Below, one piece after another: positions 8,986-18,633 of a stretch of 52,897 nt of DNA. Each line of letters starts with the position of its first letter. The first letter of the stretch is position 1. The notes under the pieces were generated by a model. That model was not told the DNA's origin, made no database searches, and worked only from the letters and a program-made list of their open reading frames with translations. Position numbers and translations under genes: made by a program. This DNA comes from an uncultured Alphaproteobacteria bacterium (GTDB lineage Bacteria > Pseudomonadota > Alphaproteobacteria > Caulobacterales > Parvularculaceae): positions 1 to 52,897 of the forward strand of contig CALAZI010000140.1 in assembly GCA_937895955.1 (NCBI GenBank). The letters are read 5' to 3'.

Positions 8986-10328
8986 TGGGCGTCCATGTCA
9001 TCAAACTTCCCGATGTCGGCGAAGGCGTTGCGGAAGCCGAACTCGTCGAGTGGATGGTCAAGCCGGGCGACAACGTCATGGAAGACCAGGTGCTCGCCGC
9101 CGTCATGACCGACAAGGCGACGGTTGAAATCCCGTCGCCCGTCATCGGCAAGGTGACATGGCTCGGCGCCCAGGCGGGCGAAATCGTCGCCGTCGGATCA
9201 CCGATCGTGAAACTCGATGTCGACGGCGCCGGCAATGCGAAAAACGAAGACGTCGCGCCGGCGAAGGAAAAGAAGGCGGAGACGAAATCGACGAACGGCG
9301 CCTCCTCCTCCCCCGTTCGCGGGGGAGGTGTCGCGGAACGCGACGGAGGAGGGAAGCCGAGCAAGACGCCCCCTCAGTCGGCTACGCCGACGGCTCCCCC
9401 GCAAGCGGGGGAGCAGAAGAAGGCCGCCGTCGCCAACAAGGCGCCGCGCAAGGAAGGCGAGAAGCCGCTCGCTTCGCCGGCGGTGAGAAAGCGCGCCGCC
9501 GATGCGGGGGTCGATCTTCGCCGCGTGCCGGGAACCGGCCCCGCCGGGCGCATCACGCATGAAGATCTCGACGGCTATTTCGAGCATGGCGCCGCGGCGC
9601 CGGCCGGACACGCGCGCGTCGCCGATACGAGCGTCAAGGAAATCCCGGTCATCGGGCTTCGCCGCAAGATCGCCGAGAAGATGGCGGTTTCGCGGTCGCG
9701 CATTCCCGACATCGTCTATGTCGATGAAGTCGACATGACGGCGCTTGAAGATCTGCGCGCCAAGCTGAATGCCGAAAAAAAGCCGGATCAGGCGAAGCTC
9801 ACCGTCCTGCCGTTTCTGATGCGCGCAATGGCCAAGGCGATCGCGGATCAGCCGCAGGTGAATTCGCTTTTCGACGATGAAGCGGGCGTCGTGAAACAAT
9901 ATGGCGGCATCCATATCGGCGTCGCCGCGCAAACCGATGGCGGGCTTGTGGTGCCGGTCGTCCGCCATGTGGAAGCGCGCGGTCTCTGGGACTGCGCGGC
10001 GGAAGTCGCGCGTCTCGCCGACGCCGCCAAAAAGGGAAGCGCGACGCGCGAGGAGCTTTCAGGCTCTACGATCACCATCACCTCATTGGGCGCGCTCGGC
10101 GGCATCGTCACGACGCCGGTCATCAATCATCCGGAAGTTGCGATCATCGGCGTCAACAAAATGCAGGTCCGTCCGCACTGGGACGGAACGTCCTTTGTGC
10201 CGCGCCGCATGATGAACCTTTCCTGCGCCTTCGATCATCGCATCATCGACGGCTGGAACGCTGCCGTATTTGTTCAGCGGGTCAAAACGTTGCTCGAAAA
10301 TCCGGCGATGATCTTTATTGAGGATTAG
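8985..10328 (+). CDS. bkdB: Branched-chain 2-oxoacid dehydrogenase E2 (lipoamide acyltransferase)
   Basis: Core acyltransferase of the complex, 447 residues. Domains in order: one lipoyl domain (residues 1-80, lipoylated Lys44 in TDKATVE); a linker of about 65 residues; the E1/E3-binding domain (about 155-195, ASPAVRKRA then GTGPAGRITHEDL); and the chloramphenicol-acetyltransferase-like catalytic domain ending in DHRIIDGW. The ATG overlaps the E1 beta stop. The frame is open a little upstream, but the lipoyl domain starts here. The linker is unusual because nucleotides 9301-9416 are two facing palindromic repeat elements read as coding sequence, giving a Gly/Pro/Ser-rich stretch at residues 106-144. 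Confidence 0.95.
   Translation: MGVHVIKLPDVGEGVAEAELVEWMVKPGDNVMEDQVLAAVMTDKATVEIPSPVIGKVTWLGAQAGEIVAVGSPIVKLDVDGAGNAKNEDVAPAKEKKAETKSTNGASSSPVRGGGVAERDGGGKPSKTPPQSATPTAPPQAGEQKKAAVANKAPRKEGEKPLASPAVRKRAADAGVDLRRVPGTGPAGRITHEDLDGYFEHGAAAPAGHARVADTSVKEIPVIGLRRKIAEKMAVSRSRIPDIVYVDEVDMTALEDLRAKLNAEKKPDQAKLTVLPFLMRAMAKAIADQPQVNSLFDDEAGVVKQYGGIHIGVAAQTDGGLVVPVVRHVEARGLWDCAAEVARLADAAKKGSATREELSGSTITITSLGALGGIVTTPVINHPEVAIIGVNKMQVRPHWDGTSFVPRRMMNLSCAFDHRIIDGWNAAVFVQRVKTLLENPAMIFIED
9301..9416. repeat. Pair of head-to-head GC-rich palindromic elements inside bkdB
   Basis: The left copy has hairpin CCTCCCCC/GGGGGAGG (9307-9314 with 9321-9328), then hairpin TCGCG-GAA-CGCGA (9331-9343), then a GGAGGAGGG tail. 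The right copy (9369-9414) is the same layout reversed: CCCCCTC tail, hairpin GTCGGC/GCCGAC (9378-9383 with 9387-9392), then GCTCCCCCGC/GCGGGGGAGC (9393-9402 with 9405-9414). Similar GC-hairpin repeats are common between genes in alphaproteobacteria. Here both copies keep the reading frame inside a flexible linker. I see no further copy in the window. Confidence 0.8.
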
Positions 10329-10331
10329 GCG

Positions 10332-11723
10332 ATGACCGAACTCACCTGCAAAGCGCTTGTCATCGGCGGCGGGCCGGGCGGTTATGTCGCCGGCATACGC
10401 GCCGGCCAGTTGGGGCTCGATACGATTGTCGTCGACGCCGAGGCGCTCGGCGGCACATGCCTCAATGTCGGCTGCATTCCGTCGAAAGCCGTCATTCACG
10501 CCGCGGACGAGTTTGAGAAGGCGACGCATTTCGCCAATTCTTCCGCGCTCGGCATTTCCGCCGGCAAGCCGAAGCTCGATCTTTCGAAAACCGTCGCCTG
10601 GAAGGACGGGATCGTCAAACGCCTGACGACCGGCGTCGGCGGGCTTTTGAAGAAAAACAAGGTCAGGACGATCAAGGGCTGGGCGACGTTCATCGACGGC
10701 AAGACGGTCGACGTAAAAACCGCCGACGGCGTTCAGCGCATTCGCGCCGAGAATGTCATCATCGCGACCGGCTCGATTCCGGTTGAGCTTCCGTTCATGA
10801 CGTTCGGCGGCAATGTCATTTCATCGACGGGCGCGCTGGCGCTCGACGCGCCGCCGAAAAACTTCGCCATTGTCGGCGCCGGCTATATCGGTCTTGAACT
10901 CGGGATCGCTTTCGCCAAATTCGGTTCGAAAGTGACGGTCGTCGAGGCGATGGACCGCATCCTGCCGACTTACGATGCGGAACTGACGAAACCAGTCGCC
11001 AAGCGCCTGAAAGATCTCGGCGTCACCGTCATTCTCGGCGCCAAGGCGAAAGGACTTTCGAAAGACGGCAAGGCTCTTGAAATCGAACAGAACGGCAAGA
11101 GCGAAAGCATCCCCGCCGACAAGGTGCTTGTGACCGTCGGACGCAAGCCGCTGACCGAAGGCTGGGGCCGCGAAAATATCGCCATCGACATGGATGGCCG
11201 CCATATCAGGATCGATGATCGTTGCCGCACGTCGATGGGCGGCGTTTACGCGATTGGCGACGTCATGGGCGAGCCGATGCTTGCGCATCGCGCGATGGCG
11301 CAAGGTGAAATGGTCGCCGAAATCATCGCCGGCCATAATCGCCGTTGGGACAAGGTCGCCATTCCGGCAATCTGTTTCACCGATCCTGAAATCGTTTCCT
11401 GCGGTCTGTCGCCGGAAGAGGCGAAAGCCGCCGGCCACAAGATCAAGACCGCGAATTTTCCTTTCATGGCGAACGGCCGCGCAATGACGATGGAGGCCGA
11501 AGACGGGTTCGTGCGCGCCGTCGCGCGCGAGGAAGACCATCTGCTGCTCGGCCTTCAGGCCGTCGGCCGCGGCGTATCGGAAATGTCGGCCGCTTTCGGG
11601 CTCGCATTGGAAATGGGCGCGCGGCTTGAAGATGTCGCCGGCACGATCCATGCTCACCCGACGCAAGGCGAAGCCTTGCAGGAAGCCGCGCTCAAGGCCC
11701 TCGGCCATGCGCTCCACATCTAA
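10332..11723 (+). CDS. lpdA: Dihydrolipoyl dehydrogenase (E3)
   Basis: FAD- and NAD-dependent flavoprotein that reoxidises E2 dihydrolipoamide, 463 residues. It has the FAD-binding GGGPGGYVAGI, the redox-active disulfide GGTCLNVGCIPSK, the NAD-binding GAGYIGLELG, and the second FAD motif YAIGDVMGEPMLAHRA. The C-terminal catalytic His-Glu region is HAHPTQGE. It starts three bases after E2 and is likely the bkd-dedicated E3. Its last 17 bases overlap the start of the RimB-like gene. Confidence 0.95.
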   Translation: MTELTCKALVIGGGPGGYVAGIRAGQLGLDTIVVDAEALGGTCLNVGCIPSKAVIHAADEFEKATHFANSSALGISAGKPKLDLSKTVAWKDGIVKRLTTGVGGLLKKNKVRTIKGWATFIDGKTVDVKTADGVQRIRAENVIIATGSIPVELPFMTFGGNVISSTGALALDAPPKNFAIVGAGYIGLELGIAFAKFGSKVTVVEAMDRILPTYDAELTKPVAKRLKDLGVTVILGAKAKGLSKDGKALEIEQNGKSESIPADKVLVTVGRKPLTEGWGRENIAIDMDGRHIRIDDRCRTSMGGVYAIGDVMGEPMLAHRAMAQGEMVAEIIAGHNRRWDKVAIPAICFTDPEIVSCGLSPEEAKAAGHKIKTANFPFMANGRAMTMEAEDGFVRAVAREEDHLLLGLQAVGRGVSEMSAAFGLALEMGARLEDVAGTIHAHPTQGEALQEAALKALGHALHI

Positions 11724-12195
11724 GCGCGCCGCAAAGCCGAAAGCCTCGCTTCGGCCTTCAAAAAAGAAGGTCGCAAAACTTGAGATCGGCTGGCGCGAAT
11801 GGGTCGCGCTGCCGCAGCTTTGCGACCGCGCCATCCTCGCCAAGATCGACACCGGCGCGAAGACTTCTGCGTTGCATGCGCATCGAATTCGCGAGGTGAG
11901 TCTCGACGGGCGACCGCATGTCGAGTTTTACATTCATCCGGTTCAAAAAAGACGCCGGCCCGAAGTTTGTTGCGTCGCCCCGATTCATGATCGACGATCT
12001 TTCAAAAGCTCCAACGGCGCCGAACAGGAGCGGATCGTTATCCTGACGCGGTTGCGTCTCGGAAGCCGTTTGCGCCAGATCGAGCTTTCGCTCGCCAATC
12101 GCGATGATATGGGATTTCGTTTGCTGATCGGGCGCGACGCGCTCGGTAAAAATGTCATTATCCACCCGGCCAGATCGTTCCTGCTCGGCCGGTGA
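11707..12195 (+). CDS. rimB: RimB-like retropepsin-type protease (ATP-dependent zinc protease family)
   Basis: 162-residue protein of the family annotated as ATP-dependent zinc protease, known as RimB in Pseudomonas, where it trims glutamate tails added to ribosomal protein S6 by RimK. The fold is retropepsin-like and the signature AKIDTGAKTSALHA puts the candidate catalytic Asp at residue 48. Later family features are VILTRLRLG and LLIGRDALG. The first 25 residues are Lys/Arg-rich, and the ATG lies inside the end of lpdA because no later in-frame start precedes the domain. RimK follows 18 bases downstream, supporting the assignment. Confidence 0.85.
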   Translation: MRSTSKRAAKPKASLRPSKKKVAKLEIGWREWVALPQLCDRAILAKIDTGAKTSALHAHRIREVSLDGRPHVEFYIHPVQKRRRPEVCCVAPIHDRRSFKSSNGAEQERIVILTRLRLGSRLRQIELSLANRDDMGFRLLIGRDALGKNVIIHPARSFLLGR

Positions 12196-12213
12196 GGCTT
12201 TTTGAGGATTCCG

Positions 12214-13119
12214 ATGAAACTCGTTTTAATGTGCCAGAACGCCGGTCTCTATTCGCATCGACGGCTTGTTGAGGCGGCGACAGCGCGCGGTCACGAGATC
12301 GATGTCGTCAACCATCTCAAATGCTACATCAACATAACCTCGCATCGGCCGTCGGTCTTTTACCAGGGCCGCGATCTGCCGAAATACGACGCCGTCATAC
12401 CGCGCATCGGCGCGTCGGTGACGTTCTACGGAACGGCGGTCCTCAGACAGTTCGAAATGATAGGCGTTTATCCGGCGAATGAGTCCGTCGCCATTTCGCG
12501 ATCGCGCGACAAGCTGCGTTCGCTGCAATTGCTGGCGCGCAAGGGCATCGGCCTGCCGGTGACGGTCTTCGCGCACAAGACCTCGAATGCGGAGGAGGTG
12601 ATCAAGATGGTCGGCGGGCCGCCCGTCGTCATCAAGCTGCTTGAGGGCACGCAGGGGATCGGCGTCATTCTCGGCGAGACTGAGAAAGCGGCGGAATCGA
12701 TCATTCAGGCGTTCGGCGGCGTCAACACCAACATCCTCGTTCAGGAATTCATCAAGGAAGCGGGCGGCGAGGACATTCGCTGCCTTGTCGTCGGCGATAA
12801 GGTCGTCGCCTCGATGAAGCGCAAGGGCAGGGAGGGCGAGTTCCGCTCGAACCTTCATCGCGGCGGATCGGCGGAGAAGGTGAAGATCACGCCGGCGGAA
12901 CGTTCGACGGCGATATCTGCGGCGCGGGCGATGGGGCTCAATATTTGCGGCGTCGACATGCTGCGCTCCAATCACGGTCCTGTCGTCATGGAGGTCAATT
13001 CCTCTCCCGGTCTTGAAGGGGTTGAAATGGCGACGGGCATCGATGTCGCCGGCCTCATCATCGAGTTCGTCGAGAAAAACGCAAAGCCGGACAAGACGAA
13101 AACCAAGGGCAAGGGGTGA
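12214..13119 (+). CDS. rimK: Ribosomal protein S6--L-glutamate ligase RimK
   Basis: ATP-grasp ligase that adds glutamate residues to the C-terminus of ribosomal protein S6. At 301 residues it matches E. coli RimK. The N-terminal preATP-grasp part contains YDAVIPRIGASVTFYG. ATP-grasp landmarks are PVVIKLLEGTQGIGV, VQEFIKEAGGEDIRC, FRSNLHRGGSAEKV and the metal-binding VMEVNSSPGLEG. I used the ATG at 12214, preceded by GAGGATT at 12204-12210, rather than TTG 12202. It is coupled to the RimB-like gene upstream; a GNAT gene starts four bases downstream. Confidence 0.95.
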   Translation: MKLVLMCQNAGLYSHRRLVEAATARGHEIDVVNHLKCYINITSHRPSVFYQGRDLPKYDAVIPRIGASVTFYGTAVLRQFEMIGVYPANESVAISRSRDKLRSLQLLARKGIGLPVTVFAHKTSNAEEVIKMVGGPPVVIKLLEGTQGIGVILGETEKAAESIIQAFGGVNTNILVQEFIKEAGGEDIRCLVVGDKVVASMKRKGREGEFRSNLHRGGSAEKVKITPAERSTAISAARAMGLNICGVDMLRSNHGPVVMEVNSSPGLEGVEMATGIDVAGLIIEFVEKNAKPDKTKTKGKG

Positions 13120-13123
13120 TCGG

Positions 13124-13636
13124 ATGGCGCGCGAGGCGATCGAGGTGCGAACATCATCGCCCGATGACGCCGCCGCCGTATCGAAAGTTCTCTCGCGTTC
13201 TTATGGAACGCTTTATCGCGGCTGGTACCGCGATGACGTGCTGGAGAAGGCGCTTCCCGCGATGTCGCGCGCCAATCCCGCCCTCCTTAACTCCGGGCGC
13301 TATTTTGTCGGCGTCATTGACGGTGCGATCATCGGATGCGGCGGCTGGAGCGCGCAAGGGCCGACCGGCGGAGCCGTTCCGCGGCTTGCGCATTTGCGGC
13401 ATTTCGCGACCGATCCTGATCATCTCAACCACGGCTGCGGCGCCGCCATCGCAAGGCGGTGCTTTGATGAGGCGATCGCCTGCGGCTTTACGGAGATGGA
13501 AGTGATTTCGAGCCTGACGGCCGAAGCGTTTTACGCGCGACACGGATTCCGGCAGATTGCCATCGTCAGGCAGCCGATGGGCGGGGTCGATTTCGCCTGC
13601 GTGCTGATGCGAAAGAAGTTGGAGGCGGCCGAATGA
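13124..13636 (+). CDS. GNAT family N-acetyltransferase
   Basis: 170-residue acetyl-CoA-dependent N-acyltransferase. The GNAT fold is seen in the beta-strand FVGVIDGAIIGCGGW, the acetyl-CoA-binding strand and turn (LRHFATDPDHLNHGCGAAI) and the C-terminal EAFYARHGF typical of motif B. The start follows the rimK stop by four bases (GGGGTGATCGG precedes it), and its TGA overlaps the next ATG. The target is unknown. Because it lies between a ribosomal-protein-modifying ligase and an arginase-family enzyme, a protein N-terminus or a polyamine are both reasonable guesses, but only guesses. Confidence 0.85.
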   Translation: MAREAIEVRTSSPDDAAAVSKVLSRSYGTLYRGWYRDDVLEKALPAMSRANPALLNSGRYFVGVIDGAIIGCGGWSAQGPTGGAVPRLAHLRHFATDPDHLNHGCGAAIARRCFDEAIACGFTEMEVISSLTAEAFYARHGFRQIAIVRQPMGGVDFACVLMRKKLEAAE

Positions 13637-14417
13637 GAACGCGCATACTCGGATTTGAGTGGGACGCCAGCTCTTCGCATTCGCGCGGGCCCGCATTAGG
13701 GCCGACGGTTGTAAAGCGACTGCTTACCAGCGAGGCTTCAAGCAGCCATTCGATTGATCTTGTCGACATGCGCGAGGCGATTGAAAGTTACGAAATTCCG
13801 AATTTGCCGGAAGACGGCGCAGGCGCGCGGGCGCTGATGGAGAAGACAGTCGCCGAATGCATCGGCGCCGGGTTCGCGCCGCTGTCGATCGGCGGCGATC
13901 ATTCGGTGACCTATCCGATCCTGAAAGCGGTCGCCGCGAAACACGGGCCCGTCAATGTCCTTCATATCGACGCGCACCCCGATCTATATGATGAGTATGA
14001 AGGCGATCGATACAGTCACGCCTGCCCATTCGCCCGGTCGGTCGAAGCGGGGCTGATAAACTCGCTCGTTCAGGTCGGCATCCGCTCTTGGGAGCCGAAT
14101 GCGCGCGACTTCGCTGAGAAGCACGGCGTGACGATCCTGCGCGCCGATCAGGTTGATGAGATTCCGGCCGGGATTTTTTCCGGACCGCTTTACATGTCGA
14201 TCGATCTCGACGGCCTCGATCCCGCCTTTGCGCCGGGCGTGTCGCATCCGGAGCCCGGCGGCCTTTCAACGCTTGATGTCCTGACGATGATCCGCCGCAT
14301 CAAGGGACCGCTCGTCGGCGCAGATGTTGTCGAACTCAATCCCGAGCGCGATCCGCAAATGACGACCGCGCGTGTCGTCGTCCGTCTGGTCAAGGAACTG
14401 GCGGCGAAAATCGCCGG

Positions 14418-14421
<4 letters not shown>
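13633..14421 (+). CDS. Arginase/agmatinase (ureohydrolase) family protein
   Basis: Binuclear manganese ureohydrolase, 262 residues, somewhat shorter than the usual 300. All metal-ligand motifs are present: GGDHS, DAHPD, and SIDLDGLDP followed by FAPGVSHPEPGG. It would hydrolyse a guanidino compound to an amine or amino acid plus urea. Specificity (arginine, agmatine, guanidinobutyrate or formimino-glutamate) cannot be read from these motifs. It overlaps the GNAT gene by four bases, and its TAG is shared as CTAG with the convergent prs gene. Confidence 0.88.
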
Positions 14422-15362
<941 letters not shown>

Positions 15363-15413
15363 GCGTCAGCCCCTGTTATCCCGGCGCGTTTGTGACGATT
15401 TATTGACGGGGGA

Positions 15414-16193
15414 TCAAGCCCCGCCAGACGGCCTGAGGGCGATCGCTGAGAGGTTCCGCCCGTAATCAGCCTCGCCGGCGCGCCGGCTCGCCCGATAGCT
15501 GAAATAATCGCCGGCGCGCGCGACAGTGCACACGCCGATGTCGTCGAGCGTTTCAACGCCGGCGGCCGCAAGGCGCGCGCGGCCGAAACCGACCAGATCA
15601 AGCTGACGCTTGTCGGCGGAAACGCCTGCGGCGAAGAATTTACCGGCCTCTGGATGGCGCTTTTCGAATGCGTCGAGCACGTCGAGGCCGACTTCGAAAT
15701 TCGGCTGGCGCATGCATGGCCCGACCGCCGCCAGAATCCTTTCCGGCCTGGCGCCGAGCGATGTCATGGCGCCGACCGTCGCTTCGAGAACGCCGGCGAG
15801 CGCGCCGCGCCAGCCGGCATGCGCCGCGCCGATGATTTCCGCCTCCGGGTCGATGAAGAGGAACGGCATGCAGTCGGCTGCAAGAACGCCGAGCGCAACG
15901 CCTTTCAATCGCGTCGCCATGCCGTCCGCCTTCGGGCCCTGCCCGCTCCACGGCTCGGTGACGATGACGACATCCGGCGAATGGATTTGATAGAGCGTCA
16001 ACAGGTGATCGGCGCCGATCGTCTCGCGGCAGCGCAAGCGATTTTCCGCGACGTCGGAAATTTCGTCCGATGATCCAAGGCCGACATTGAGCGATGAAAA
16101 GACGCCGGACGAAACGCCGCCGGCGCGCGAAAAAAAACCGTGCGCTGCGCCTGAAGCCTCCAGCCTCGACGATTTCAGGTGGGGAATCGTCAC
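15414..16193 (-). CDS. pgeF: Purine nucleoside phosphorylase / laccase-domain protein (YfiH, LACC1 family)
   Basis: YfiH/LACC1-type enzyme, 259 residues. The family has purine nucleoside phosphorylase and adenosine deaminase activity and was formerly called polyphenol oxidase or laccase; the E. coli member PgeF also clears UDP-MurNAc with the wrong amino acid. Metal ligands are visible in QIHSPD, LAADCMPF and GAAHAGWRGAL, followed by GPCMRQPNFEVG. I chose the GTG that overlaps the midA stop (GTGA); a frame continues upstream, but only inside midA. The N-terminus then reads VTIPHLKSS, as expected for the family. Confidence 0.93.
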   Translation of the reverse strand: MTIPHLKSSRLEASGAAHGFFSRAGGVSSGVFSSLNVGLGSSDEISDVAENRLRCRETIGADHLLTLYQIHSPDVVIVTEPWSGQGPKADGMATRLKGVALGVLAADCMPFLFIDPEAEIIGAAHAGWRGALAGVLEATVGAMTSLGARPERILAAVGPCMRQPNFEVGLDVLDAFEKRHPEAGKFFAAGVSADKRQLDLVGFGRARLAAAGVETLDDIGVCTVARAGDYFSYRASRRAGEADYGRNLSAIALRPSGGA

Positions 16194-17305
16194 GCGGGAA
16201 ACCCCGCAGGATCGGGAAGGCCGGGTGAGGAAACGCAAAGAACCTTGAACAATTCGCCCATTTGAGTCGGCGATGAAATGCGATGCGCGCCGGAATAAAT
16301 ATCCGCCGTCTCTTCGGGCGTTTTGCCGGCGCAAAGCCGTTCAAGCCGAAGGCCGAGCCCCAATTGTTCGAGAAATGCGCCCTGCGAGATCGGCCCATGC
16401 GCCGCCGCGCCGGCGGCGAACGCCGCCCGCTGCAGGCGTTCGAAATTCACATGCGCCGTAATGTCGGCCCGGCCCGGCGAAGAAAGCACAGGCCAATATT
16501 GGTGACGACGGACAGCCTGCAGCGTTTCGCCGGTGCCGGCGTGCAGATGGCCGTAATCGACGATGAGCGCGCGCCCGCCGTTTTCGACAAGAGATTTTGC
16601 GATTTCCTCGACGAGACCCTCGGCCGCTTCGCCGATTTCGAAAATCGCGCCGCGCTCAATTTTTCCCGTTTCGGGAAGCGAATGCGTCGGCAAGGGCGGC
16701 GTCGGCGATTCGCAAAAAGCGAGCGCGTCAAGTTCCGCGTTCAGGCCGACGAGACGTTCGCGCCATCCTCTTTCGCTGCGAACGAACTGCCGGATCGGCA
16801 GGCAGTCGAAAAACTCGTTGGCGATAATGAGCGACGGCGCCGATGGAATATCGGCGAAAGCGTCCGCCCAGTCGGTGGCGATGCCGGCGTCGCGCAGTCG
16901 CCGTTGCTGTTCATGGCGCAGCCGGCCGCTCGTCTCGACGAGCCAGACATGCGCGGCGTCGAGAAAGGCGGGACGCAGCCGCGCGGCGCGCAAGATGTCC
17001 TGCATAAGGACGCCGCGCCCTGGGCCAAGCTCGACAAGGTTGAAATCTTTGGGCGAGCCCATATCCGTCCATGACTGCACAAGCCACAGGCCGATCAGCT
17101 CGCCGAATATCTGGCTGATCTCCGGCGCCGTCGTGAAGTCGCCCTTCGCGCCGATCGGCGCCTGGGACGTGTAATAGCCGTCATGCGGATGGAGGAGGGC
17201 GTCCTCCATATAATCCGCGACCGTGATCGGCCCGCGCGACTTGATCAGGGCGATCAGGCGTTCCTCCAGCGGGGTTATTTCACGTGCCGCCGCGCCGTCG
17301 GTCAT
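16190..17305 (-). CDS. midA: Class I SAM-dependent methyltransferase, MidA/NDUFAF7 family
   Basis: 371-residue member of the SAM-dependent methyltransferase restricted (DUF185) family. The mitochondrial homologue NDUFAF7/MidA methylates an arginine of complex I subunit NDUFS2. The family start is seen in GPITVADYMEDALLHPHDGYY, the SAM motif in NLVELGPGRGVLMQDIL, and IIANEFFDCLPIRQF is the conserved NE-F-D-LP motif. It overlaps lgt upstream and pgeF downstream by four bases each. A role in complex I maturation is inferred from homology. Confidence 0.93.
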   Translation of the reverse strand: MTDGAAAREITPLEERLIALIKSRGPITVADYMEDALLHPHDGYYTSQAPIGAKGDFTTAPEISQIFGELIGLWLVQSWTDMGSPKDFNLVELGPGRGVLMQDILRAARLRPAFLDAAHVWLVETSGRLRHEQQRRLRDAGIATDWADAFADIPSAPSLIIANEFFDCLPIRQFVRSERGWRERLVGLNAELDALAFCESPTPPLPTHSLPETGKIERGAIFEIGEAAEGLVEEIAKSLVENGGRALIVDYGHLHAGTGETLQAVRRHQYWPVLSSPGRADITAHVNFERLQRAAFAAGAAAHGPISQGAFLEQLGLGLRLERLCAGKTPEETADIYSGAHRISSPTQMGELFKVLCVSSPGLPDPAGFPA

Positions 17306-18198
17306 GAGGCCTTCGCTGCGCCGGCCTTGGGCTTCCGCAACGCCCGCCAGACAAGCCAGACGCCGAGCGCCAGCATCGGCGTCGACAGCATCATGCCCAT
17401 GGTGAGGCCAAGCGGGAAATTCGGAAGAAAAGCATCGGGTTCGCGGAAATTCTCAACAATGATTCTTGATAGGGCGTAGCCGCCGAGAAAGACCCCCATC
17501 GTCGCGCCGGGGCGCTTTAGAAAGTCGAATTTCCAGACAAGCAGGGTGATGATCGCGAAAAGGGCGAGACCCTCAAGCGCCGCCTCGTAGAGCTGGCTCG
17601 GATGGCGCGGAAGCTGAAGCGGGTCGGCGGGAAAGACCATGGCCCATTTCCCGTCCCACGGACGGCCGTACAGCTCGCCATTGATGAAATTGGCGATGCG
17701 GACGAGGAAAATGCCGATCGGCGCCGCCGCGGCGAAAAGATCGCCGAGCGAAAACGGGTTCACCTTGTAGCGGCGCGCGTACCAGAGGCCGGCTAGCGTG
17801 ACGCCGATCAGCCCGCCGTGAAACGACATGCCGCCTTTCCAGAGCATCAGGAACGGCGGGATCGGAATCCAGCCGATCAGCGTCTTGATGACCCCGTCGC
17901 CCATCATCGCGCCGAGCGGTTCCCACGCGCCGACCAGAAGCGAGGGCTCGTAAAAGAGGACATAGCCGAGCCGCCCGCCCGCCATGACGCCGACCGCCAC
18001 CCAGAAAATCACGTCGTCGAGTTGGGTTTTGTTGACCGGCGCGCCGCCGGTCGGCCACAGCGCCGGCCTTGCGATCAGCTTGCGGGCGTAAAACCAGCCG
18101 AGGCCGATGCCGAAAATATAGCCGAGCGAATACCAGCGGATCGGCAACGGACCGAGATGAATCGCGACGGGGTCGATATTGGGATAGGGAACAGTCAT
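17302..18198 (-). CDS. lgt: Prolipoprotein diacylglyceryl transferase
   Basis: Inner-membrane enzyme that transfers diacylglycerol from phosphatidylglycerol to the lipobox cysteine of prolipoproteins, 298 residues. Seven or so hydrophobic segments are visible. Lgt landmarks are IRWYSLGYIFGI near the N-terminus, GGMSFHGGLIG, the signature RIANFINGELYGRPW, and HPSQLYEAALEG. It heads the lgt-midA-pgeF operon. The divergent ubiK gene starts about 100 bases away, so both promoters must lie in 18199-18299. Confidence 0.96.
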   Translation of the reverse strand: MTVPYPNIDPVAIHLGPLPIRWYSLGYIFGIGLGWFYARKLIARPALWPTGGAPVNKTQLDDVIFWVAVGVMAGGRLGYVLFYEPSLLVGAWEPLGAMMGDGVIKTLIGWIPIPPFLMLWKGGMSFHGGLIGVTLAGLWYARRYKVNPFSLGDLFAAAAPIGIFLVRIANFINGELYGRPWDGKWAMVFPADPLQLPRHPSQLYEAALEGLALFAIITLLVWKFDFLKRPGATMGVFLGGYALSRIIVENFREPDAFLPNFPLGLTMGMMLSTPMLALGVWLVWRALRKPKAGAAKAS

Positions 18199-18299
18199 TC
18201 GATCCGGGAAGCTCTAGACGCCGGGGTTCTTAGCGCGCTTTTTCGCCGCTGTCGCCTTTGCGCGCCCGAGGAGCTATCTAGGAGGCGTAAGGAGCCCTT

Positions 18300-18554
18300 A
18301 TGCAGACCCAGAGCCCGATTTTCGATGAAATCGCCAAGATGATGGCGGAAGCCGCCGGCGCCGTCGACGGCGTTCGTCGGGAAGCGGAGACCGTCGCGCG
18401 CGGGCAATTGCAGCGCCTCCTGTCCGATATGGATCTCGTGCCGCGCGAGGAGTTTGAGGTCGTTCGCGAGATGGCCGCGGCGGCGCGTCAGGAGAACGAA
18501 CGACTGGCCGCCCGAATCGCCGATCTGGAAGCGAAACTGGGTAAAACGAGCTAG
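18300..18554 (+). CDS. ubiK: Ubiquinone biosynthesis accessory factor UbiK (BMFP domain)
   Basis: 84-residue protein of the BMFP/YqiC/UbiK family, a coiled-coil trimer that assists aerobic ubiquinone synthesis and binds lipid. It begins QSPIFDEIAKMMAEAAGA, followed by a charged region with VPREEFEVVREMA and a C-terminal heptad-rich ENERLAARIADLEAKLG. A ribosome site GGAG lies 5 bases before the ATG. It is divergent from lgt and is followed by the YbjN-domain gene and proC, a gene order I know from other alphaproteobacteria. Confidence 0.9.
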   Translation: MQTQSPIFDEIAKMMAEAAGAVDGVRREAETVARGQLQRLLSDMDLVPREEFEVVREMAAAARQENERLAARIADLEAKLGKTS

Positions 18555-18633
18555 CCGCCGACTTCGGCGAATCATTGCGGCCCGCTCCGACTCGCAGCGC
18601 AATCACCCTCGTGCAGTCACCGCCGGGAGCGTG

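Noticed and set aside
9301..9416. Palindromes considered as a Rho-independent terminator between E1 and E3
   Set aside because: There is no U-tract after the stems and the sequence lies inside an intact reading frame, so it is described as a repeat.
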